From: Alteromonas sp. RKMC-009
GTDB taxonomy: Bacteria; Pseudomonadota; Gammaproteobacteria; Enterobacterales; Alteromonadaceae
Assembly (NCBI RefSeq): GCF_003584565.2
Contig: NZ_CP031010.1
Coordinates: 2,790,001 to 2,854,000 of the forward strand
Reading direction: 5' to 3'
DNA length: 64,000 nt
The notes beneath the pieces were generated by a model. It saw nothing but the letters and a program-made list of their open reading frames with translations, was not told the DNA's origin and made no database searches. Made by a program: the position numbers and the translations under genes. Positions 18,752 through 28,681 of the stretch are shown in pieces (positions within the stretch are counted from its first letter, which is position 1; every line of letters starts with the position of its first letter).

Positions 18752-19645
18752 CTACTCCGGCTTTTCTCTCATCGCTTCTACAAAAAGAGAAAATGCCGGA
18801 GAATACTGACTCCGGTTGGGGAAGTAGAGATAGTAGCCCGGGAACTCATCACACCATTCATCTAAAATACGTTCAAGCCGGCCAGCTTTGATATCTTCCA
18901 GCACCATGCCTTCCGGCAAATAGGCAATACCCACTCCTGCTAACACAGCATCATGAATGAAGGTGGTTTTGTTTGAGGTAAATTGCCCCTCAACCCGCAC
19001 GTTTACGTCGTGGCCATCTTTTTCAAAATCCCACACCAGCAGGCGTCCGTAGGTTGGCAAACGTAAATTAATACAGTTGTGATCTGACAAGTGGCGGGGT
19101 TCAGCAGGCTTTCCCGCTTTTTCGAAATATTCCGGTGTGGCCACCACCGCCATGCGAAGCGGCGGCGAGATGCTCACCGCAATCATGTCTTTTTCTACAC
19201 TTTCTCCCAGGCGGACACCCGCATCATATTTTTCCGCCACAATGTCAGTCAGGGAGTAATCAATGGAAAGTTCGATATTGATATCCGGATACTTCACCAT
19301 AAAACTGCGGACTTTGGGCCAGATGACGGTGCGGGCCGCATGTTCTGCGGCTGAAATTCTGATGGTACCGGCCGGCTTATCTTTCAGGGCGTTCAGTGAA
19401 TCCAGTTCGTTCTCAATTTCGAGTAATCTGGGCGCCACGGAATCGTACAATTTTTTACCAATTTCAGTGAGGGACACACTGCGGGTTGTGCGGGTAAGCA
19501 GACGTAAACCCAGCCTTTCTTCAAGCCCCTTAATGGTATGACTTAACGCAGATTGAGAGACGGATAAACGCGCCGCTGCACGGGTAAAACTTTCTTCCTC
19601 GGCAACGGCGGTAAAAGCAATAAGATCATTCAGTTTTGTTTTCAT
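18752..19645 (-). CDS. LysR-family transcriptional regulator
   Basis: The 297-residue regulator has the typical N-terminal winged helix-turn-helix (SFTRAAARLSVSQSALSHTIKGLEERLG, about residues 18-45) and a periplasmic-binding-like effector domain. It sits 6 nt from the convergent aldo/keto reductase and likely controls that gene and/or the IorAB-like pair, as this LysR subgroup is often next to aldo/keto reductases. No clear T-N11-A box could be assigned. Confidence 0.9.
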   Translation of the reverse strand: MKTKLNDLIAFTAVAEEESFTRAAARLSVSQSALSHTIKGLEERLGLRLLTRTTRSVSLTEIGKKLYDSVAPRLLEIENELDSLNALKDKPAGTIRISAAEHAARTVIWPKVRSFMVKYPDINIELSIDYSLTDIVAEKYDAGVRLGESVEKDMIAVSISPPLRMAVVATPEYFEKAGKPAEPRHLSDHNCINLRLPTYGRLLVWDFEKDGHDVNVRVEGQFTSNKTTFIHDAVLAGVGIAYLPEGMVLEDIKAGRLERILDEWCDEFPGYYLYFPNRSQYSPAFSLFVEAMREKPE

Positions 19646-19723
19646 AATTCAGATAGTTATCCGGAATTAGCTGGAAACCTGCAAGACCCGAATTTTAGCA
19701 CAAAACCGTGTTTTCTCTTATCG

Positions 19724-21004
19724 TTATTTGTCCAAATTTTCCTTTTTCAGCGCAGAAAACCAGGGAACAAGCGCCTGTGCCCAAATCCGGTATCCTGCTT
19801 CATTCGGGTGCAATAAATCGGGCATGATATCTTTACTCAATTTATTGTCTCCGCTCAAAAAAACATCGTTGATATTGGTGTAATGAACGCCTTTTTCTTT
19901 AGCAAGATGTGCCAGAAGACCATTTGTTTTCTGATTATTAATTCGTTCGGGAGACGTGGCATCTTCTCCCCTGGGAAATATGCCGGTAAGTAAGACAGCA
20001 CTGTCCGGCATTTTCTGCTTTATCCGGTCAATAATGTGACTTACCCCACGGGCAATATGTTCCGGCGGCTCCATCCGGTGACCTGTATTGTTGGTGCCGA
20101 TCATAAGAACCGTGATAGCTGGAGACAGGCCGTCTAATTCACCCTGTTCAATGCGCCAGAGCACATTTTCGGTTCTGTCGCCGCCGAAGCCCAGATTTAA
20201 CGTGGGAACATCCGGAAAATACGCTTTCCAAACCGTTGCGCCCTTGTCTTCCCAGCCATGGGTAATTGAGTCGCCAATGAGCACAACCTCTGGCCGGATG
20301 ATCTGCTTTTCTGCCAGTTTCTGTTGATGGCGCTTCATCCACCATTCATCAGCCCAGAATGCCCGTAGCGGGGCCGGCGTAATGCTTTGGGTATCCTGAT
20401 CCGGACACAGGATATTTCCCGGCTCATTCGTGGTAATGTTTACCCCTGACACGGCAATATCTCCGGAACCGTAAAAGAATAATCTGAAAGGCTCGCTGAC
20501 ATTAGAAAAGTCGGCAAATTTGCCGGAAAAACACTTAACCGGGATGCTAACGTGCTGCCATCCTGCACCTTGCCATTTTACTGCATCAGGCCATAAATCG
20601 ACGACATAGTGGCAGTTCTCACCACAATCTATGCCCGCCTGCAACCCGGCCTTGTTGACATCGTCTACCCTTAAGTCAAACGTCAATGCTGCCGCTTCCG
20701 GTTGATGTATCAGATTCAGGTTAACAGGGCTATTCACTTTAAGATAAGCCCGTCCCTCCCAGGCTTCAGTAAACACGATCCTGCTCACCGGCTGTCCGGC
20801 CGGATGGCTACTTTCCTGTGTAACGGTCACTCCGGGGATCTCAGTGGTGAGGCCGGACACCGCCACGCTCTCACCGCCGTTTTTTATTTGCAAATCGGAT
20901 AACGAAAAAGTGACTTCTTCCGGTACTTCATGGGTGTCGGCACTCCTTTGCGCCGCACAGGCACAAAGGAGCAGTACCCCGCTAAGACAAATTAACGTCC
21001 GCAT
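19724..21004 (-). CDS. SGNH/GDSL esterase lipoprotein with beta-sandwich domain
   Basis: The 426-residue protein has a lipobox signal (LSGVLLLCAC), then a beta-sandwich region (about 30-185) resembling the galactose-binding-like domain found at the C-terminus of ExoP-type GH3 glucanases, and a C-terminal SGNH hydrolase domain of the PAF-acetylhydrolase IB type. Blocks: Ser in IGDSITHGW, Gly in NLGFGGDRTEN, Asn in IGTNNTGH, and Asp/His in DLLHPNEAGY. It is 2 nt downstream of the GH31 gene, so it belongs to the glycan operon. Likely role: removing acetyl groups from xyloglucan fragments at the outer membrane or in the periplasm; specificity is inferred from context. Confidence 0.83.
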   Translation of the reverse strand: MRTLICLSGVLLLCACAAQRSADTHEVPEEVTFSLSDLQIKNGGESVAVSGLTTEIPGVTVTQESSHPAGQPVSRIVFTEAWEGRAYLKVNSPVNLNLIHQPEAAALTFDLRVDDVNKAGLQAGIDCGENCHYVVDLWPDAVKWQGAGWQHVSIPVKCFSGKFADFSNVSEPFRLFFYGSGDIAVSGVNITTNEPGNILCPDQDTQSITPAPLRAFWADEWWMKRHQQKLAEKQIIRPEVVLIGDSITHGWEDKGATVWKAYFPDVPTLNLGFGGDRTENVLWRIEQGELDGLSPAITVLMIGTNNTGHRMEPPEHIARGVSHIIDRIKQKMPDSAVLLTGIFPRGEDATSPERINNQKTNGLLAHLAKEKGVHYTNINDVFLSGDNKLSKDIMPDLLHPNEAGYRIWAQALVPWFSALKKENLDK

Positions 21005-21006
21005 GG

Positions 21007-23931
21007 TTACTTCGTCCGTTCCACAGTAAGGGCATCACCGGAATAAGTGACAGTGACGTCCGGCTTCGCTTCGTAATTTAATAGGGTTTCACCTTCGGAA
21101 ATAAACCTGACATGCCAGGTACGGGAAGTGACCATATTATCAAACTGCCCTTCACGTTTGCCGATGGTGAGCTTACCTTCACTGTCATCATACTCAATGC
21201 GGGTGTACGAATACGCCCCGTTCTCGTAGTCGTATGACTTGCCGTCGTCGTGATAGAGTTCAAATTCGCCGTCAGCACCGGTAAATACGTTTATGGTATA
21301 GTCGCCATCCGGCTTATCGTAAACATATTGAATGGCTTCACCCGCCGGAATAATTGATCCGGCTTTTACGTATAGCGGCATTTGCGTTAACGGCGCACTG
21401 GCATTAATCGTTTGCCCTCCCTGATACGTTTCACCGGAGTAAAAGTCGTACCAGCTTACGCCTGCGGGCAGATAAACATCCCGTTCCCGCGCCTTGTACT
21501 CATACACAGGGTTAACCAGAATGGCCGGCCCGAACATGTAGGCATCATCGATATCCTGCGCTTTTTCATCTTCAGGGAAGTCCATCACCAGACCGCGCAT
21601 TAAGGTACCGTCTTTATGGAACATGTCCCCTGCCTGCGAATAAATATAAGGCATCAGACGGTAGCGTAATTCGATGGTGGATATCAGTGCGTTATACACT
21701 TCCGATCCTTCATCGGCCAGATTAAACACTTCCCTGAAAGGGTTTTGACCATGGGAGCGGAACAGCGGCACAAATGCGCCGAACTGGAACCAGCGCATAT
21801 TCAGCTCCTGCCATTCCTGCTGATATTGTTCAGCCATTTCACTGTAGTGACCCACAACCACATCGCCGTTGTAACGATAGTGATCTTCCGGTGTGAAGCC
21901 ACCGATATCCATGGTCCAGTTCGGCATACCGGACAATCCTGTACCTACACCAGCAGCAATCTGCTCTTTAAGATTTGACCACCGCGGCACGGTGTCTCCG
22001 CTCCAGATTGCACTGCCCGTACGCTGAATGCCGCCGAACCCGCTGCGGGTAAGAATAAAACTACGCTTGTCAGGGTCTGACTGCCGCTCACCTTCATACA
22101 CGCCTTCTGCGTTTGCCAGCGCATAGGAGTTAAAATACTCAGCACCTGAACCTATCGGTAACGGCGTCATGATTTCTTTTCGTTTGGTATACGACAGGTT
22201 CGAATGGATGTCCGGCTCGGATGCGTCCAGCCACCAGGCATCAATACCGAGCACATTCAAATTTTCGTCTAATTGCCGCCAGAAAATTGCCTGTGATTCT
22301 TCAGGGTAAGGGTCGTAAAACCCGTTCAGATAACCCTCCCCAATCCAGTCCAGATTGCCCTCCTGATCCACGTTCTTATTCAGCATGTAGCCTTTGGCAT
22401 TCAGCTCTTTGTAATTGTCAGTTGTGCTGTAGAATTTCGGCCAGACGGAAATCATAATATTGGCATTTAGTGCATGAACTTCGTCTATCATGCCTTTAGG
22501 ATCGGGGAAACGGGCCAAATCGAACTTATGGCTTCCCCATGCATCTTCCGGCCAGTAAGACCAGTCGAGCACAATATTATCAATGGGGATCTGCTTTTCA
22601 CGGTAGGTTTTCAGCGCCCCTAACAGTTCATCCTGCGTTTTGTAACGTTCACGACTTTGCCAAAACCCATAGGCCCATTTGGGCAGCATCACGGCTTTGC
22701 CGGTAAGTTTGCGGTAACCGCTTATTACCTCGTCGGTGTCGTCACCGGCTACAATGTAATAGTCCAGCGACTTTCCGGTTTCTGATGCCAGCGACAAGCT
22801 GTTCTCGTCGGCCTTCGACTGAGGATTATTGTGTAACAGACGGAAGTATCCACCCTGCGAATCCCAGTCGACTTCAATGTCCACCTTTTCACCGGCGGTG
22901 AGCATCATTTCAGTATTGTGAAACCAGGGATTCCAGTTCATCCGCCACCGGTCCAGCAGCTTTTCACCGTTTATGGTCAGTTTGGCATAGCCACTGGAGT
23001 ACATACGGAACTTGTGAAGTCCGCTTTGCTTCGCGCTTATCTGCCCTTTCCATACGACCCGGGGCTGGCTGACATCACCAAGCTCTGCAGGAAATGGTAT
23101 TTCCCGGGTGGTATTGTGAGCAAGAAACTGATAATCAAGATCGGCTTCTGTGCGTTTAAGCAGCAATTTATCTCTATCGTAGTAATACGCGGTTAATCCC
23201 CCGGCGTTGCCGTCTTCATCATAAAGCGTAAAGCCTGCGTTCAGCGGCGCTGACTCCACCGGATTTCCGAACCGTGTAATGGCGGCGTTGTCCCATAAAA
23301 TCCCGTAATGTTTGGTAGAGACAACAAAGGGAATCGAGATTTGCAGGTTATGGGTGCTCAGCTCAACATTATCTCCGGCATGATTAATACGGCCATCCTG
23401 ATGCTGCCCTAACCCGTAAAAACCCTCATCTGAACCAGTATTCCACTGCTGGTGAATAGCGAAATTGTACTTATCGGCACCGGCAGGATCGGCGGTCACC
23501 GGCGCAAATTCGCCGCTGTTCACACTCTCAAGCAATACCTCTCCGGCACGGTTTTTTACCACCAGATTACCGTCAGTCAGCGATACTGAGGCTGTCATAG
23601 CGGGTGTAGACAATATCACCGCACCGGCGGATTCTTTGATATCGTAAGGGGTATTCCCCGCAGAGGCAGTCACCATCAGGCTCTCTGCAACCCGACTGAA
23701 ATCGTCATGTGGCAGCGCCGTGACGCGAATGATTCCTTCATCAAATACTTGTAGGCGCACGGCTTTAGCCTGCCCCTGAGCAGGCAAAACAAGCAGGCCG
23801 TGTTCTGTCGCCTGATAGCTTCCCGCTTGAATAACTTCAGCACTGCCGGTGCTGTTTTCGCAGCCACTGAGTACGGTTGCTGACATTAACGCAACGGCCA
23901 CACTGGCTGCAATTCGATGGATTTTTTTCAT
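21007..23931 (-). CDS. GH31 alpha-xylosidase lipoprotein with PA14 insert
   Basis: This 974-residue protein begins with a lipobox (SATVLSGCEN) and carries an N-terminal GH31 beta-sandwich, a PA14-like insert (about 285-375, WKGQISAKQSGLHKFRMYSS), and the GH31 barrel with nucleophile Asp569 in WWLDASEP and acid/base Asp646 in WSGDTVPRW. A PA14-containing GH31 next to GH35 and GH95 is the arrangement of the characterised Cellvibrio japonicus xyloglucan genes (Xyl31A, Bgl35A, Afc95A), where the enzyme removes non-reducing-end alpha-1,6-xylose from xyloglucan oligosaccharides. Start 23931 is chosen because AAGGA lies 8 nt upstream and the signal peptide begins there. Confidence 0.9.
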   Translation of the reverse strand: MKKIHRIAASVAVALMSATVLSGCENSTGSAEVIQAGSYQATEHGLLVLPAQGQAKAVRLQVFDEGIIRVTALPHDDFSRVAESLMVTASAGNTPYDIKESAGAVILSTPAMTASVSLTDGNLVVKNRAGEVLLESVNSGEFAPVTADPAGADKYNFAIHQQWNTGSDEGFYGLGQHQDGRINHAGDNVELSTHNLQISIPFVVSTKHYGILWDNAAITRFGNPVESAPLNAGFTLYDEDGNAGGLTAYYYDRDKLLLKRTEADLDYQFLAHNTTREIPFPAELGDVSQPRVVWKGQISAKQSGLHKFRMYSSGYAKLTINGEKLLDRWRMNWNPWFHNTEMMLTAGEKVDIEVDWDSQGGYFRLLHNNPQSKADENSLSLASETGKSLDYYIVAGDDTDEVISGYRKLTGKAVMLPKWAYGFWQSRERYKTQDELLGALKTYREKQIPIDNIVLDWSYWPEDAWGSHKFDLARFPDPKGMIDEVHALNANIMISVWPKFYSTTDNYKELNAKGYMLNKNVDQEGNLDWIGEGYLNGFYDPYPEESQAIFWRQLDENLNVLGIDAWWLDASEPDIHSNLSYTKRKEIMTPLPIGSGAEYFNSYALANAEGVYEGERQSDPDKRSFILTRSGFGGIQRTGSAIWSGDTVPRWSNLKEQIAAGVGTGLSGMPNWTMDIGGFTPEDHYRYNGDVVVGHYSEMAEQYQQEWQELNMRWFQFGAFVPLFRSHGQNPFREVFNLADEGSEVYNALISTIELRYRLMPYIYSQAGDMFHKDGTLMRGLVMDFPEDEKAQDIDDAYMFGPAILVNPVYEYKARERDVYLPAGVSWYDFYSGETYQGGQTINASAPLTQMPLYVKAGSIIPAGEAIQYVYDKPDGDYTINVFTGADGEFELYHDDGKSYDYENGAYSYTRIEYDDSEGKLTIGKREGQFDNMVTSRTWHVRFISEGETLLNYEAKPDVTVTYSGDALTVERTK

Positions 23932-23971
23932 GGTGTTATTCCTTTTACCTTTGTTCATAGTTGCAAGGTAT

Positions 23972-25666
23972 TCATTCTTGCCAGGTGGTCATTTTTACTT
24001 TGAGAATATGCGGCTCATCGTTGAAGTTAAGTCCCCAGTCAGTTTGATCGCCATTCCAGACGCGTTCAAATATCCAGTTACCTTGATCATCAAAATGGCC
24101 TTCTTCCACCCTTTCAATCATTACAGGGAGTGATGCGATTTCTTTTGACGGTGTAAAGGTGACCCGTGCACGCAGCGCAGTCACTAAAAACTCATCGTCG
24201 GATAATTTAGCGATAAGTGCGCCGCCGGAAGCCGGATGATTTCCTGCAGGCGGGTCAATCCAGAACATAGGTCGTCCGTAGGAAACTTCTGCATCCCAGT
24301 TTCCGAGATCCAACAGTTGACTGTAAGCGGGAGACTCCCCTTTTGCTTGCGACACATTGGCATTCCACACTTTTTCATCTTTTGACGAGTCGTGAGGCTC
24401 TGCGACTCCCCAAACCTGATGCTCGAGGCTGAGCGTTGCCCATACGCCGGACCATGACTGCATCAGCCCGTATATTTCAGCAAAAGGAGCGATGGTGTCG
24501 TCGTTAACCGTTTTCGCGCCGAGGGGATAATTGGCATAACCGGTGTAGTCCATGCCGAATGGCGCAAACCCGAACCCCTGATGCCCCAGGGTACTGAAAA
24601 AGTAGCGGGCATAGGGCTGGTCGTTGCCAATCTCCGCTACAAACAAGGGGTTATCTTCACGGCTGTACAATTCCAGCACCCGTTTTACCGTTTTATGGTC
24701 ACGAAAATAAATATCTGGCGAAATCATATCGATGTGCGGGGCGCCGGCTTTCCAGACGTCGATAACATTGTCTGTAGGACCGCCCATGGAATAGCCCGAG
24801 CCGGGATTGAAAGGATTTCTCAGCGCCACATTAACGTTCATCGGCAAAGGTTTAATTGCTTTACCGGCCTGTGCAATCTCATCGACATAACGGGCAATAG
24901 ACCAGGCATGAAAGATTTCATCAGCGTCATCACCGAATACCTCAGCCCATGTACCCGGCTGTTTGTTCATCCGGGCCAGTAAAGTGTCAGGGACAGGCTG
25001 TTTAAAAAGAGAATTTGCCAACGGGGAGTAATCACGTTTTGAGCCGTAGGTGCCGGTTTCATTTTGCACCTGTACCATGATGACCTGATGAGCCGGATCA
25101 TTATCACGCAAATATGTCATCAAGGCTTCAAAGGCGCGCTTGTCAGCGGCCAGCGTCTGTTCGCCGTGAGGCGACAGAGAGTTCAGGGTTCGCCCGTCGC
25201 GTGTGATCACTCTGGGGAAACGCTGATTATTCAGTTTGATCCAGGCCGGCGCGTAATGAGGCGCGTTGTTTTTCCAGGTGGCAAACCACAGCAATACCAC
25301 TTTCACTTCCCGTTCTGCGGCCTGGCGGATCAGGACATCAAGGTAGCTGAAGTCGAAATGTCCTTCTTCCGGTTCGATTTGCTCCCACGCCACCGGAATA
25401 CCCAGGGTGTTAGCATGCATGGCATCAACAACCGGCCACACTTTATCCAGCGCTGCAGGATAGTTAGCGGAATTATTCGTTTGCGCACCCAGCATCAGAA
25501 AAGGCTTACCATCGACGAGAAAGGCATGGCGGCCGTTTTGAGTGACCACTTGAGGTAAGTCGTGCCGGGATTGAGAAGCTGCGGCGGGCTTTACCCCCGC
25601 ATTCTGGCAGGCACTTAGCGTACACATTGCACAAAGAAGAAGACCTGCAAAATAATAGATTTTCAT
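23972..25666 (-). CDS. GH35 beta-galactosidase lipoprotein (DUF5597 type)
   Basis: A 564-residue lipoprotein (lipobox TLSAC) with a GH35 barrel and a C-terminal DUF5597-like region, the architecture of C. japonicus Bgl35A, which takes galactose off xyloglucan side chains. Acid/base is Glu203 in QVQNETGTYG and nucleophile Glu345 in FVAEIGND. The substrate-binding start motif is AFLVDGKPFLMLGAQTNNS. It lies 41 nt upstream of the GH31 gene in the same direction, so the two are probably cotranscribed. A TTG three codons upstream (25675) is an alternative start. Confidence 0.9.
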   Translation of the reverse strand: MKIYYFAGLLLCAMCTLSACQNAGVKPAAASQSRHDLPQVVTQNGRHAFLVDGKPFLMLGAQTNNSANYPAALDKVWPVVDAMHANTLGIPVAWEQIEPEEGHFDFSYLDVLIRQAAEREVKVVLLWFATWKNNAPHYAPAWIKLNNQRFPRVITRDGRTLNSLSPHGEQTLAADKRAFEALMTYLRDNDPAHQVIMVQVQNETGTYGSKRDYSPLANSLFKQPVPDTLLARMNKQPGTWAEVFGDDADEIFHAWSIARYVDEIAQAGKAIKPLPMNVNVALRNPFNPGSGYSMGGPTDNVIDVWKAGAPHIDMISPDIYFRDHKTVKRVLELYSREDNPLFVAEIGNDQPYARYFFSTLGHQGFGFAPFGMDYTGYANYPLGAKTVNDDTIAPFAEIYGLMQSWSGVWATLSLEHQVWGVAEPHDSSKDEKVWNANVSQAKGESPAYSQLLDLGNWDAEVSYGRPMFWIDPPAGNHPASGGALIAKLSDDEFLVTALRARVTFTPSKEIASLPVMIERVEEGHFDDQGNWIFERVWNGDQTDWGLNFNDEPHILKVKMTTWQE

Positions 25667-25761
25667 AGTGTCCAAATATCAATTCAGGGTTGGGAAAAGC
25701 GTTGCACTGCACCGGCAGGTAATACCAATATAAAGCCGGTGCAGTGCGATACGCGCGGGTA

Positions 25762-28620
25762 CTAGAAATTGCCCCGCAGAGACAGCGCATAACGGATATC
25801 GTTGACGTGATAAGCACTGTAGTGATTACCCGGGCCGTTCTGACGCATCTCATTTTTGGTCACCGCATCATTGAGATTGTTCGCTTCCAGAACCACCGCG
25901 TAATTGTCGTTGATACGATATGTCACAGAGCCGTCCAGGTAAGCAGTCGCCGCATTGAACAGCGGCAAGCCATAAGTGATGCCATTTTCCGTGCCGGTGA
26001 AACCATTTGCATTAGTTGCAATCAGGAATTCATCCCGCCAGTTGTAGGCCAGGCGCGCGGAAAACGGACCTTTCTCGTACATTAATACCAGGTTTACCGC
26101 ATTTTCTGACAAGCCTCTGAATGGCATATCCTCGTAGCCTGAACCGTCTGTATCCACCGGCTGAGAGCTTGAATCAGCATCAATTTCACTGTCTATCCAG
26201 GTGTAGTTCATTTGCACGCCGAAACCGTCAAAAGGTGCAGGAAGTGAAGAGAAAAAGTGGTTCAGAGAAAGCTCGACACCCGTGATTTCAGCATCAGCAC
26301 TGCTAACTGGCCACCTGGCATTATAGGTATAACCACCAAATTCAACCTGAGACAATTGGGGCACCTGATAGCCGGAAATATCCTTAGTAAACAATGCCAC
26401 ATAAGCAGAACTGTCTTCGGCGTAATACCATTCCAGAGACACATCAAACTGGTTGGACTCCATAGGGTCGAGATACGGATTTTGTGTGGAGTCCAGTGTC
26501 AGCACGTAATCTTCCACTTTAGGCGGATTGCCGGCATTCTGGCTGGCCTCTCCTGCACTGGATAAATTCGCGTTCAGTACAATATTGGCACCTAAATCTG
26601 CAAAATTTGGCCGCGCCATCGCTTTGGCGGCAGCAAAACGCAGCAGCAAATCATCGGTCAGTTCTACTTTTACGTTTAAGCTGGGAAGCCAGTTACTGTA
26701 ATCATGCTCCGCATCCAAGGCGGTGAAAGCACCGTTGCCAAACAGCGCATTGTTCGGATATTGCAGATAACCATGAGCGGTATTTTCGGTTTTAACGTAA
26801 CGCACACCCACATTGCCCGACACGGGTTTGCCCAGTGCGTCAGTAAAGAAGTCGAGCATCACATAGGCGGCGGCCGTTTCCTCTGTCTGATCATTGGTAT
26901 ACTGATCATCATTTAAATCACGGCGGTTCCAGTACGCCCAGGCAGACCAGTCTGCATACACGAACCGGTCCTGTAACGCCTGAAAACTCTGCGGATAACC
27001 AAACGCAAAACTGGCATCAGGTGCATACACGTTTGCCGGCGCCGGCACATCACCACCAAAGAAGTTATCAAAGGAATTCAGGTTCAGCTCACTGACATCA
27101 GGGACAATATTCTCCTGCCCTTCCACAATGGCAGCTTGTAACCAGCTTGGTGCTAACGGACTCCAGTTATAACCGGTATCGGCGTTATCAGATGATGTTT
27201 TGCTATAGCGGGCGCCAAACTTCACGGCTTCGAAGAAACCGTCAGATAAAAAGTACTGAACATCAATATCTGCCGCAGTCATATCCGCCTGACGGTCGTA
27301 CTGATTATCCATGATGAAATTCCAGACATAGTTGTCCGGGTTTCCCAGATAAGAAGCATCTGATGTCACAGTGGGCAAGCTGCCGGTTAAATCGACATCT
27401 ATGTAAGGTACGCTAATCTGTGTGGCCACCGTGTTATCAAGCCCTGCAGAATCAGAACTTACCCGCTGCAGCGACGTTTCCACCAGAAATTGCTCACCGG
27501 CGTACCGGTAACGCAGCGCGATATCTTCCGTTTTCGCCTGCTGGGAAGAGGCCCTGACATCGGCCCCCATGGGAATACCGCCATCCTGTACCAGCCGTCC
27601 TTTTTCCAGTACACCGCTGTCACTGAACTGTGCACCGCTTTCCACCTGCACACCATAGGGCCAGTTATCTACGAATATGGCATCCTCATTCCACTGCATA
27701 TCGTAGTCGCTGGAAAAGTATGTCAGGGTAAATTCGTGGTTTTCAGACGGAGCATATTGCAGGGCCGCATAAGCGCCGTTACGTTCGCGGTTAAAATACA
27801 TGGTACGCCAGTCTGCACCTCTGGGCACATAGACCGTTGACCCTTCGTATCCGGCAATGTCATCACGGTAGAAAAAAGGTCTTACGTACATGGAATCGTT
27901 ACGGGTAGACAATTCAGAGACGGCAATATCAAACAAAAAGCCGACTTTACCGGCAGAGGTATCCCAGTTATTGGAATATAAAAAAGAATAGCCCGGCTTG
28001 GTTTCTTTTATCACATCACCATAGTTGGCACTGATATCAAACGCGATTTGCTGACCGTCGCGGTGAAAAGGCAGACGGGTTTCCAGATCGATGGTACCGG
28101 CAAGGCCGCCTTCAATCTGATCCGCCGACGGACTTTTATACACATTCACAGCATTTAACAGTTCAGGCGGCACATCACCAAAGCTCAGCGTCCGGCCCCC
28201 GTCAGCACTGAACGTTCCCCGTCCGTTCAGTTCCGACCGGACCTGGGTAAGCCCGCGCACAATCACACCATTACCTTCCACCGAGAAATGTTCAGGATCA
28301 CCTAACGACATGTACCGGTCGATAGCAACACCCGCCACCCTTTGCAAAGTTTCAGTGATACTGCGGTCAGGCAGTGCGCCGATGTCATCGGCACTGATCC
28401 CGTCCATGATTTTATTGGAGTTCATTTTTGTTGCCTGAGCAGAAATGACGCTGGCCCGCATGCCTTTTACTTCTATAACTTCAAGTGCCTCACTGTCTTC
28501 TTCCTCAGAGTCAGTCTGTGCCAGACCCGTGGCGGGACAGGCCAAACCTAAGGATGCCAGTAGAAAAGCGGTAAGTTTTGCGTGCTTAAACTGTTCAAGT
28601 CCTGAATGTGTAGTTTTCAT
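25762..28620 (-). CDS. TonB-dependent outer-membrane transporter for xyloglucan oligosaccharides
   Basis: The 952-residue protein has a signal peptide (LTAFLLASLGLACPATGLAQ), a TonB-box-like segment EALEVIEVKGMR, a plug domain (about 60-190; ADDIGALPDRSITETLQRVAG, VNVYKSPSADQIEGGLAGTIDL), and a 22-strand barrel ending in the typical aromatic terminus ALSLRGNF. The plug motifs are those of the carbohydrate-type TonB receptors of Alteromonas, Xanthomonas and Caulobacter. It is flanked by GH35 and GH95, so the likely cargo is xyloglucan oligosaccharides produced outside the cell. It needs TonB-ExbBD from elsewhere. Confidence 0.92.
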   Translation of the reverse strand: MKTTHSGLEQFKHAKLTAFLLASLGLACPATGLAQTDSEEEDSEALEVIEVKGMRASVISAQATKMNSNKIMDGISADDIGALPDRSITETLQRVAGVAIDRYMSLGDPEHFSVEGNGVIVRGLTQVRSELNGRGTFSADGGRTLSFGDVPPELLNAVNVYKSPSADQIEGGLAGTIDLETRLPFHRDGQQIAFDISANYGDVIKETKPGYSFLYSNNWDTSAGKVGFLFDIAVSELSTRNDSMYVRPFFYRDDIAGYEGSTVYVPRGADWRTMYFNRERNGAYAALQYAPSENHEFTLTYFSSDYDMQWNEDAIFVDNWPYGVQVESGAQFSDSGVLEKGRLVQDGGIPMGADVRASSQQAKTEDIALRYRYAGEQFLVETSLQRVSSDSAGLDNTVATQISVPYIDVDLTGSLPTVTSDASYLGNPDNYVWNFIMDNQYDRQADMTAADIDVQYFLSDGFFEAVKFGARYSKTSSDNADTGYNWSPLAPSWLQAAIVEGQENIVPDVSELNLNSFDNFFGGDVPAPANVYAPDASFAFGYPQSFQALQDRFVYADWSAWAYWNRRDLNDDQYTNDQTEETAAAYVMLDFFTDALGKPVSGNVGVRYVKTENTAHGYLQYPNNALFGNGAFTALDAEHDYSNWLPSLNVKVELTDDLLLRFAAAKAMARPNFADLGANIVLNANLSSAGEASQNAGNPPKVEDYVLTLDSTQNPYLDPMESNQFDVSLEWYYAEDSSAYVALFTKDISGYQVPQLSQVEFGGYTYNARWPVSSADAEITGVELSLNHFFSSLPAPFDGFGVQMNYTWIDSEIDADSSSQPVDTDGSGYEDMPFRGLSENAVNLVLMYEKGPFSARLAYNWRDEFLIATNANGFTGTENGITYGLPLFNAATAYLDGSVTYRINDNYAVVLEANNLNDAVTKNEMRQNGPGNHYSAYHVNDIRYALSLRGNF

Positions 28621-28681
28621 ATTTTAAAAGTCCATGTTGCGTTGAACCATGCCACTATGCACCTCTTCGTGGCTATTGTTG